DNA of 6,510 bases from the NCBI GenBank assembly GCA_001824005.1, contig MHWG01000023.1:17464-23973 (forward strand), read 5' to 3'. Source of the stretch: Candidatus Zambryskibacteria bacterium RIFCSPLOWO2_01_FULL_47_14. GTDB taxonomy: Bacteria > Patescibacteria > Paceibacteria > UBA9973 > Zambryskibacteraceae. Position 1 is the stretch's first letter. The number at the start of each line of letters is the position of its first letter. The notes under the pieces were generated by a model. It saw nothing but the letters and a program-made list of their open reading frames with translations. It made no database searches and was not told where the DNA came from. Positions 1-4,181 of this stretch are shown in pieces. The translations under genes and the position numbers were made by a program.

Positions 1-626
1 GTGATCTGCCGTCCGATGACGAGATGGGTCGCGCCGGAAGCGATCGCGCCCGCCGGAGTGTCCACGCGCTTCTGATCATCAGTTGCCTTTCCCGTAGAAC
101 GAACGCCCGGTGTAATGAACTTCAGCCCTTGGAGCTCGGGTCTCTTGGCGAGGATCCCGACCTCTTTGGGTGAGCACACGACACCGTGAACGCCGGCGAG
201 CTTTGCCAGACGTGCGAGGTAGAGCGCTCCTGCCTTGGACGGTTGTCCGAAGAGGAGATGGGCCTGTTCCTCACCGAGCGAGGTGAGGACCGTGATCGCG
301 TAAATCTCGGACGGTCCACCCTCGACTGCCGCCATCATCATCTCGATCTCGCCGGAGGCGTGAACGGTGAGGATGTCGGCTCCGGACTCGGCAATGGCCT
401 TTGCGCGGAGTTTGACGGTGTTCGGAATGTCGTGGAGCTTGGCGTCCACCCAGACACGACGTGCGCCTGCATCTCGAAGTTGTTGGACGGCGATTGCTCC
501 CGCCCGATCATACAAATTGTGAATCTTGATGGCATGAACCCGATCACCGACCTTGGATGCGAGATCCAGACATTGATCGAGGGTCAGCTCATCAGCCGCC
601 AGAATGATACGACTCGCAGTACTCAT
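1..626 (-). CDS. pyrF: Orotidine 5'-phosphate decarboxylase, C-terminus cut by window edge
   Basis: Decarboxylates OMP to UMP, the last step of de novo pyrimidine synthesis, in the cytoplasm. I translated it from 626 leftwards: 208 complete codons with no stop before the window edge. The family active-site signature DxKxxD is present as DAKLHDIPNT (D61, K63, D66). Also visible are D12 in the first strand (AAD for the usual ALD), K34, TVHASGE with H89, the phosphate-gripping ITPGVR (R176) and the final GATHLVIGRQIT (R206). Full-length bacterial PyrF is about 230 residues, so only about 20-30 are missing. The ATG is preceded by AAAGGAAAA about 7 nt upstream, a usable Shine-Dalgarno, unlike most neighbours. 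Its base composition is visibly more G+C-rich than gltX or the DUF559 gene. It has its own putative promoter, so it may be regulated apart from the upstream genes. Identity is very secure; whether it is native or transferred is open. Confidence 0.96.
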   Translation of the reverse strand, partial: MSTASRIILAADELTLDQCLDLASKVGDRVHAIKIHNLYDRAGAIAVQQLRDAGARRVWVDAKLHDIPNTVKLRAKAIAESGADILTVHASGEIEMMMAAVEGGPSEIYAITVLTSLGEEQAHLLFGQPSKAGALYLARLAKLAGVHGVVCSPKEVGILAKRPELQGLKFITPGVRSTGKATDDQKRVDTPAGAIASGATHLVIGRQI

Positions 627-686
627 GCTGTTTTCCTTTCGTTTCTTGTGGTTTTGGAGTTGTTTACGAAGAACTGTCCCACAACG

Positions 687-715
687 ATACTACTTAAAAT
701 GAGTTGATTTGCAAA
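687..715 (-). promoter_or_regulatory. Putative sigma70-type promoter of pyrF
   Basis: On the minus strand TTTGCA (715-710) and TAGTAT (692-687) are separated by exactly 17 nt. Each matches its consensus at 4 of 6 positions. Predicted transcription would start near 680, giving a leader of roughly 54 nt with the AAAGGAAAA ribosome site. The -35 lies inside the 16-nt palindrome at 704-719. Matches are modest, so this is a candidate only. Confidence 0.4.
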
Positions 716-719
716 TCAA
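704..719. repeat. Perfect 16-nt palindrome, possible operator
   Basis: TTGATTTGCAAATCAA equals its own reverse complement. It overlaps the stop codon of the 37-residue ORF (716-718) and the putative -35 of pyrF. It has no loop and no following T-tract, so a dimeric repressor site is more likely than a terminator. No matching regulator is visible in the window. Confidence 0.5.
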
Positions 720-829
720 TCTCCCCCAAGAAGCCCCGTCCACCATTTGAAGCCGAAGTGCATGAGGAGGTAGGCTGGTAAGAAAAGCGGAAGCAGAATC
801 AAAAATAAGATAATCTTTACAATCTTCAT
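716..829 (-). CDS. 37-residue hydrophobic mini-protein, function unknown
   Basis: A short reading frame starts ATG at 829, only 3 nt after the stop of the upstream small membrane protein gene, and ends with TGA at 716-718. The product begins MKIVKIILFLILLPLFLPAY and ends HFGFKWWTGLLGGD. It has a lysine-containing N-terminus, one hydrophobic stretch of about 20 residues (3-23), then an aromatic segment with a WW pair typical of the membrane interface. It looks like a single-pass membrane peptide or an uncleaved signal anchor. No good Shine-Dalgarno is present, and translation by coupling to the upstream gene is likely. The 3-nt spacing and protein-like composition argue for a real gene, but I do not recognise the family. 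A fortuitous frame cannot be excluded. Confidence 0.55.
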   Translation of the reverse strand: MKIVKIILFLILLPLFLPAYLLMHFGFKWWTGLLGGD

Positions 830-832
830 TGG

Positions 833-1180
833 CTACTGATTGAGGGCTCCCCTGCCCTCCGCAATCAGCTGACGCAAGGATTCGAAGACGAACAAGAACA
901 AGGGCTTCACCACTTCTTGCCAGGCGAAGGTAACCGGCGTGCCGATGTAGGACCAGACGGTATTTAAAACATCGCGGATGTAAGAGATAGTGCCTCTCCC
1001 CTGCTCGGAGGCCGCGGCGTCGAAGATTGACCAGTTGAAGAAATATTTGAGAAGCGCCAAGCCGATAATGATGAGGAGAAGTGTGGTAACAAACCCCCGC
1101 TCGCTTTGCGAGCCCACACCTATTTTTTGGGAAATAGGTGTGGGGGCAAACCCCCTTTCCTTATTTAACTTATTCGACAT
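833..1180 (-). CDS. Small single-TM membrane protein, function unknown
   Basis: A 115-residue protein with a basic N-terminus, one strong transmembrane helix at about 30-48 (FVTTLLLIIIGLALLKYFF), and a C-terminal half (about 65-105) that looks amphipathic, with many aromatics. The KERGF then hydrophobic-helix layout resembles a pseudopilin leader or the GF-leader membrane proteins common in CPR, but the pilin Glu5 is absent, so I do not call it a pilin. Residues 12-30 are encoded by an in-frame palindromic insertion (1090-1155). Without it the protein would read KERGFVTTLLL and be 96 residues. The gene follows the M23 hydrolase stop by 15 bp, so it is probably in the same transcript and may act at the envelope. 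The AT-rich spacer has no clear Shine-Dalgarno. An AAGGAAAGGGGG stretch lies inside the first codons, so a later GTG start at residue 22 is a weak alternative. Confidence 0.72.
   Translation of the reverse strand: MSNKLNKERGFAPTPISQKIGVGSQSERGFVTTLLLIIIGLALLKYFFNWSIFDAAASEQGRGTISYIRDVLNTVWSYIGTPVTFAWQEVVKPLFLFVFESLRQLIAEGRGALNQ
1090..1155. repeat. In-frame double-hairpin palindromic insertion flanked by 9-bp direct repeats
   Basis: CAAACCCCC occurs at 1090-1098 and again at 1147-1155, exactly 57 bp (19 codons) apart. Between them lie two perfect hairpins. One is GCTCGC-TTT-GCGAGC (1099-1113). The other has a 13-bp stem, CCCACACCTATTT (1113-1125) with AAATAGGTGTGGG (1132-1144), and a 6-nt loop. 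In the host protein this duplicates the tripeptide RGF (residues 9-11 and 28-30) and adds about 19 residues without breaking the frame. The direct repeats plus hairpins look like a small mobile palindromic element. Confidence 0.8.
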
Positions 1181-1195
1181 ATTAAACTTATTAAA

Positions 1196-2527
1196 CTATA
1201 TAGCGGGCAAATAGGCAAGCGGGTCAAGATAGGCCCTCACATCGGCTAGGGGGATGAAAACTTGTTTACAGCCCTTGCTCGTCGTAAATTGCCTCACAGT
1301 CACTCCCTGGCTCGCGAAGAGGCCTACATGGAGGTGCGGCCCGGTCGAGTAGCCGGAGCCAAAAACTCTCGGAGTGCCGCCCGAGTAACCGATAACCTGC
1401 CCAGTCTCGACACTCTCCCCCGCTCTCACAAGCGTTGCCGAGAGGTGAGCATAAACGCTTGAGAGACCGTTGCCGTGTTTGATGAGAATCCAGCGTCCGT
1501 AGGAATAGCATCCTCTCTGCTCGTCGGTATTGCCTTCTCCCTCAATGACGCCAGAGAGCATAGCCTTTACCGGCGTGCCTTGTGAGGCGCGGAAGTCTAC
1601 TCCATTATGAGAGCCGGAGGCGTAAAGCCGCGCCGCGCCAGCAGTTCTTCCGAATCTCTGGGTAATGAAAATGGTCTCGAGCGGCCAGGAGAGCAAGCTG
1701 TGGCGCGCGTCGGGAATAAGCGATGGATCGAGCGTAATCTTCAATTCCGACTCGAGACGAAAGAGGTCTGCGTCACTCTGGCGCTGACGCTCGAGATTCT
1801 CCGCAAGCATTTTCTGATATTCCGCTTCCTTGTTCTTGGTCTCGGCTAAGAGCCTCTCCTTGGCCTTCTGGCTCTCTTCGACAACCACCTTCTGCCCCTT
1901 GAGTTCGCCTTGGAGGTTTACGATCTTTTTCTTAGCCTCTTCTTTTTTCTTCTTCTCTTCTCCTAAAATATTTCTGGTTTCGCGCAGATTATCCACTTCG
2001 TCTTTAAGAGTGGCGGAAAGTCCTTCGAGCTGGGTTCTGTCTCGCCAGACATCCGAGAAATTTGCGGAAGCGAGCAAATCGACCCACAGCGGCCTGGTAT
2101 CGTAACGAGAGACAGTCTGGATAGCGAGGCCAATCGCCTTTTCGTGTGCGCCGATCTTCTCCTCCTTGTCTGTCATGCTGTTCTCAAGCGCTTTGATCGA
2201 GAGATCAGTTGAGGAAATCTTCGACTGCGTCACTTTAATATCGGCGGCAAGCTTCTTCTTGGTGGTGTCGAGCGACTTGACCGCCGTGCCGAGTGTCTGG
2301 CTCTCGGCATTGACCTTCTCGAGCTCCGCCTGGAGACGCCTTTGTTCAGCCACTAGCTCTTCCCTCTCGCGGCGCACGTTTTCTATTTGAGAGGAAAGCT
2401 CCGTCGAACTGGCGGCATGAACAAAAGCACGAAATCCGAAGCACGAAGCACTAAACAATATCAAAATTAGAATTTTGAAAATTTTAATTTGTTTCGGATT
2501 TCGAATTTCGAACTTCGGATTTGTCAT
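1196..2527 (-). CDS. EnvC/PcsB-like murein hydrolase: coiled coil plus M23 (LytM) peptidase domain
   Basis: A 443-residue exported peptidoglycan endopeptidase. A signal peptide at about 1-38 has hydrophobic core ILILILFSASCFGF and possible cleavage after VHA. Two long charged coiled-coil stretches (about 41-135 and 165-262) are split by PLWVDLLASANFSDVW, which resembles the hinge of PcsB/CwlO/EnvC proteins that dock on FtsX. The M23 domain is at about 280-440. Its Zn ligands look intact: H307 and D311 in HNGVDF, and H400 in GPHLHVG. H398 of the same HxH and H361 in VYAHLS fill the catalytic histidine positions. Two cysteines (C340, C420) could form a disulfide. Intact residues suggest an active enzyme rather than a degenerate EnvC-type activator. 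By family, such enzymes split peptidoglycan at division under FtsEX control, which suits the ftsW-murG context. The start overlaps gltX by 44 bp, and the N-terminal codons lie in a dispersed repeat, so the exact start is less certain. Confidence 0.9.
   Translation of the reverse strand: MTNPKFEIRNPKQIKIFKILILILFSASCFGFRAFVHAASSTELSSQIENVRREREELVAEQRRLQAELEKVNAESQTLGTAVKSLDTTKKKLAADIKVTQSKISSTDLSIKALENSMTDKEEKIGAHEKAIGLAIQTVSRYDTRPLWVDLLASANFSDVWRDRTQLEGLSATLKDEVDNLRETRNILGEEKKKKEEAKKKIVNLQGELKGQKVVVEESQKAKERLLAETKNKEAEYQKMLAENLERQRQSDADLFRLESELKITLDPSLIPDARHSLLSWPLETIFITQRFGRTAGAARLYASGSHNGVDFRASQGTPVKAMLSGVIEGEGNTDEQRGCYSYGRWILIKHGNGLSSVYAHLSATLVRAGESVETGQVIGYSGGTPRVFGSGYSTGPHLHVGLFASQGVTVRQFTTSKGCKQVFIPLADVRAYLDPLAYLPAI
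2421..2524. repeat. Dispersed 'CGAAATCCGAA' repeat spanning the gltX 3' end and the hydrolase signal peptide
   Basis: CGAAATCCGAA (2430-2440) and its exact complement TTCGGATTTCG (2493-2503) form 11-bp inverted arms around an AT-rich centre. TTCGGATTT recurs at 2514-2522, and GCACGAA units recur at 2428-2447. I recall this kind of sequence as a dispersed intergenic repeat in CPR and other environmental genomes. Here it encodes the last 13 residues of GluRS (DKSEVRNSKSETN) and, in another frame, most of residues 2-37 of the M23 hydrolase. Copy number in the genome cannot be seen here. Confidence 0.6.
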
Positions 2528-3734
2528 TCTTTAGAATGATTATAGCTTTTTCAATCCGCTTTAGGGACTTCTCAATACCTAAGAATTCTAGGATAGTGAA
2601 GGGGTCTGGCGAAGCCTCCGATCCCGTCAACGCATAGCGCATCGGCCAAAGGACATTGCCCTTCCCTTCCCTCTCGGCATATTCCATTATTTTTTCTTTT
2701 ACATCCCCCATATCTCCCTTACTTCCCTTTTGCATTATTTCACTTACTTCCCCGAGATGACGCATCGCATCTTCTTTTGAAGATTTCTTCCAAACAATTT
2801 TCCCGGCATCAAGTTCTGGCTCACTAGTCATATATGACTCGTTTTCTATACTCTTGAGAAGCAGCTCTCGCTGCTTCTCTGGCAGAAGCCGCTTGATATG
2901 TTCCTTGTTTACCCAATCAAGCTTCTTCTGATCGAATATAGCTCCGCCTTTCTGAATCTTTTTCAAATCAAACTGCTCGATAAGCTCCTCCATGGTAAAA
3001 ATTTCCTGATCCGTGCCCGGATTCCAGCCGAGAAGCGCAAGATAATTTATCAAAGCTTCTGACAGAATTCCCATATCTCGATATTGCGTTACCGCAGTAG
3101 CGCCATGCCGCTTCGAGAGTTTGGAACGGTCCGGAGCAAGGATGAGAGGGATATGAGCATAGACTGGTCTCGACGCACCAATGACTTCCTGAATCAGGAT
3201 TTGTCTCGGCGTATTGGAAATATGGTCTTCTCCCCTAATCACATGCGTTACGCCGGATTCGAAATCGTCCACCACCACCGCCAAGTGATAAAGCGGCTCC
3301 CTTAAACTTTTCGCAATCACAAAATCTTCAAGATCAGAAGTATCGAATTCAATTTCTCCGCGCACTTCGTCGGCAAACTTCACTTTCGCATTCGGATTTC
3401 TAAAACGGATTACGCCGTCATCAGATTCATAAGCGGAATTATTTTCAAGCATTTTCCTAATGTATTTCTCATACACATCCGTTCTTTCGGATTGCCTCGC
3501 TACTTCCCCATCATGTTTTATGCCGAGCCAATCAAGCGCTTCAATAATATTTTCCTCAAATTCCTTCTTTGATCTTTCCCTATCCGTATCTTCGATGCGC
3601 AGAAGAATTTTGCCTCCATGTTTTTTGGCGAAGAGATAATTAAAAAGCGCCGTGCGGGCAGTACCAATGTGCAAATTCCCCGTCGGAGAGGGTGGGATGC
3701 GGACTGTGACTTTCTCATTAGTTTTTTGTTGCAT
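2484..3734 (-). CDS. gltX: Glutamyl-tRNA synthetase, compact form
   Basis: Class I aminoacyl-tRNA synthetase charging tRNA-Glu (or tRNA-Glx, with amidotransferase correction, in bacteria lacking GlnRS). PSPTGNLHIGTARTAL carries the HIGH-type motif (22-25), RIEDTDRERS the family signature (46-55), and KLSKR (205-209) the KMSKS-type loop. VIRGEDHISNTPRQIL (165-180) and the C-terminal helical anticodon-binding region, ending in a recognisable ALTG...LGIEKSLKRIEKA, are also present. At 416 residues it is shorter than the usual 460-500. The segment between NNSAY (98-102) and VIRF (108-111) is only 5 residues, where E. coli GltX has over 40 including its Cys zinc site. The last 13 residues are repeat-derived and unlikely to be functional. 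No Shine-Dalgarno precedes the ATG; an extended -10 lies 6 nt upstream, suggesting a leaderless mRNA. It follows the endonuclease cassette by 25 bp. Confidence 0.96.
   Translation of the reverse strand: MQQKTNEKVTVRIPPSPTGNLHIGTARTALFNYLFAKKHGGKILLRIEDTDRERSKKEFEENIIEALDWLGIKHDGEVARQSERTDVYEKYIRKMLENNSAYESDDGVIRFRNPNAKVKFADEVRGEIEFDTSDLEDFVIAKSLREPLYHLAVVVDDFESGVTHVIRGEDHISNTPRQILIQEVIGASRPVYAHIPLILAPDRSKLSKRHGATAVTQYRDMGILSEALINYLALLGWNPGTDQEIFTMEELIEQFDLKKIQKGGAIFDQKKLDWVNKEHIKRLLPEKQRELLLKSIENESYMTSEPELDAGKIVWKKSSKEDAMRHLGEVSEIMQKGSKGDMGDVKEKIMEYAEREGKGNVLWPMRYALTGSEASPDPFTILEFLGIEKSLKRIEKAIIILKNDKSEVRNSKSETN
2539..2544 (-). promoter_or_regulatory. TATAAT box just upstream of the M23 hydrolase start
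   Basis: A perfect TATAAT on the minus strand (2544-2539) lies inside the last codons of gltX, 11 nt before the hydrolase ATG. If used, the transcript would begin only about 5 nt before the start codon. There is no Shine-Dalgarno and no convincing -35. In AT-rich sequence this can arise by chance. Confidence 0.25.
2856..2879. repeat. Perfect 10-bp-stem hairpin inside gltX
   Basis: GAGAAGCAGC (2856-2865) pairs perfectly with GCTGCTTCTC (2870-2879) around a TCTC loop. It encodes EKQRELLL (286-293) in a variable helical part of the anticodon-binding half. A 14-nt palindrome, AGTCATATATGACT, sits 16 bp away at 2826-2839. It may be an old in-frame palindromic insertion or chance. Confidence 0.45.
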
Positions 3735-3740
3735 GGGCTC

Positions 3741-3749
3741 ATTTTAACA
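3741..3749 (-). promoter_or_regulatory. Extended -10 promoter of gltX, leaderless arrangement
   Basis: On the minus strand TGTTAAAAT (3749-3741) matches the extended -10 consensus TGnTATAAT with one mismatch. Only six bases (GAGCCC) separate it from the gltX ATG, so transcription would start at or next to the start codon. No -35 is evident, as expected for extended -10 promoters. The TG comes from the outer end of the left inverted repeat. Confidence 0.45.
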
Positions 3750-3783
3750 CAATCCCTCCCTACCCTCCCTTTATCAAGGGAGG
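3748..3783. repeat. Left inverted repeat with hairpin
   Basis: Reading outside to inside: CACAATCCCTCCCTACC, then the 20-nt hairpin core, which has CCTCCCTT and AAGGGAGG arms around TATC. The core is identical, in inverted orientation, to that at 4141-4160. The outer part also matches (CACAATCCCTCC against CACAAATCCCTCC). The endonuclease gene reads through the hairpin (PPLIKGG) and stops inside this repeat at 3760-3762. Confidence 0.8.
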
Positions 3784-4134
3784 GATGCTTTTCAATAAGT
3801 TCTGCTTTACGTTTTCAGTTTTATTGATGATATCTTCGTTCCTATATCGGATTACCGTAATACCAAACTTCTTTTTCAAAATATAATCCCTTTCCTTATC
3901 TCTATTCGCATCATGAATATCGCCATCTATCTCTATACCTAGAAGCAACTTTGCACAATAGAAATCCATAATGAAATTCCCGATTGGCTTCTGCCTAAGA
4001 AAAGTTAGGTGCCTAAATTCTTCGCTTTTTAGAATATTTGACCAAAAGAATTTTTCTTCTCTGGTTTGATTATTTCTTAATTCTCTGGCCCTGGAAACTA
4101 GATTCTTGTCGTAAGGTATAAAATCGTATTTCAT
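3760..4134 (-). CDS. DUF559 (Vsr/PD-(D/E)XK-like) endonuclease domain protein
   Basis: A 124-residue protein of the DUF559 family, related to very-short-patch-repair and restriction-like nucleases. Visible family hallmarks are an N-terminal helix with LRNNQTREEKFFW (19-31), RQKPIGNFIMDFYC (47-60) with candidate metal ligand D57, and LLLGIEIDGDIHD (63-75) with E68, D70 and H74. The last is followed by RDKERD (79-83) and the strand FGITVIRYRNEDI (90-102). The full domain is present, so the nuclease core looks intact. The final residues SIPPLIKGG come from the left hairpin. The start is supported by GGGAGG 6 nt upstream, itself within the right hairpin arm. The gene is visibly more AT-rich than murG and ftsW. 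The family's cellular role is not established. Here its enclosure by inverted repeats suggests a mobile unit, though a stand-alone repair nuclease is possible. Confidence 0.92.
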   Translation of the reverse strand: MKYDFIPYDKNLVSRARELRNNQTREEKFFWSNILKSEEFRHLTFLRQKPIGNFIMDFYCAKLLLGIEIDGDIHDANRDKERDYILKKKFGITVIRYRNEDIINKTENVKQNLLKSIPPLIKGG

Positions 4135-4160
4135 AATGTGCCTCCCTTGATAAAGGGAGG
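4135..4160 (-). promoter_or_regulatory. Endonuclease ribosome-binding site sequestered in a hairpin
   Basis: On the minus strand the hairpin arms are CCTCCCTT (4160-4153) and AAGGGAGG (4148-4141), with loop TATC. The 3' arm holds GGGAGG, a strong Shine-Dalgarno, 6 nt (CACATT) before the ATG at 4134. When folded, CCTCCC pairs with and hides this site, so translation could be kept low or depend on unfolding. It is the strongest Shine-Dalgarno I see in the window. Confidence 0.6.
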
Positions 4161-4175
4161 CTGGAGGGATTTGTG
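4141..4175. repeat. Right inverted repeat with hairpin
   Basis: An inverted copy of 3748-3783: the identical 20-nt hairpin core (4141-4160), then CTGGAGGGATTTGTG facing outward. Small indels distinguish the outer part from the left copy. It ends 6 bp before the last base of the murG stop codon. Confidence 0.8.
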
Positions 4176-4181
4176 GGGAAT

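Larger units (their letters stand above)
3748..4175 (-). mobile_element. Putative minimal mobile cassette: DUF559 endonuclease between hairpin inverted repeats
   Basis: A unit of about 430 bp bounded by near-identical inverted repeats (3748-3783 and 4141-4175), with a single AT-rich endonuclease gene filling the interior. It separates murG from gltX. No transposase, no other cargo and no clear target duplication are visible. The inverted repeats, the overlap of the gene with both of them and the composition contrast support a transferred unit. That the enzyme moves the unit is inference. Confidence 0.5.

Noticed and set aside
186..707. A 173-residue open frame on the plus strand
   Set aside because: It lies antisense to pyrF, whose minus-strand translation carries all OMP decarboxylase motifs. 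The plus-strand product shows no domain and arises from G+C-rich codon structure.
627..715. Leader attenuator or riboswitch for pyrF
   Set aside because: The leader of about 54 nt has no strong stem and no T-tract. Only a promoter-like pair and a ribosome site are visible.
1830..2390. Plus-strand Ser/Phe-rich frames (1830-2105, 2166-2390)
   Set aside because: They are complements of the Lys/Glu-rich coiled-coil coding region of the M23 hydrolase, a common source of false ORFs.
3518..3742. A minus-strand frame starting ATGAGCCC eight bases before the gltX start
   Set aside because: It is out of frame with gltX. The gltX frame contains the conserved PSPTGNLHIG motif from residue 15 on, so this is a shadow.
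4141..4160. Right hairpin as a rho-independent terminator for murG
   Set aside because: On the transcribed strand it is followed by CACATTATG, not a T-tract, and it contains the next gene's ribosome site.
3748..4175. CRISPR-like or array structure from the paired hairpins
   Set aside because: Only two copies exist, in inverted orientation with a gene between them, and there are no regularly spaced direct repeats.
3735..4181. Target-site duplication around the DUF559 cassette
   Set aside because: The outer flanks (ATTTTAA on the left, GGGAATTT on the right) share no convincing direct repeat, so I do not claim one.
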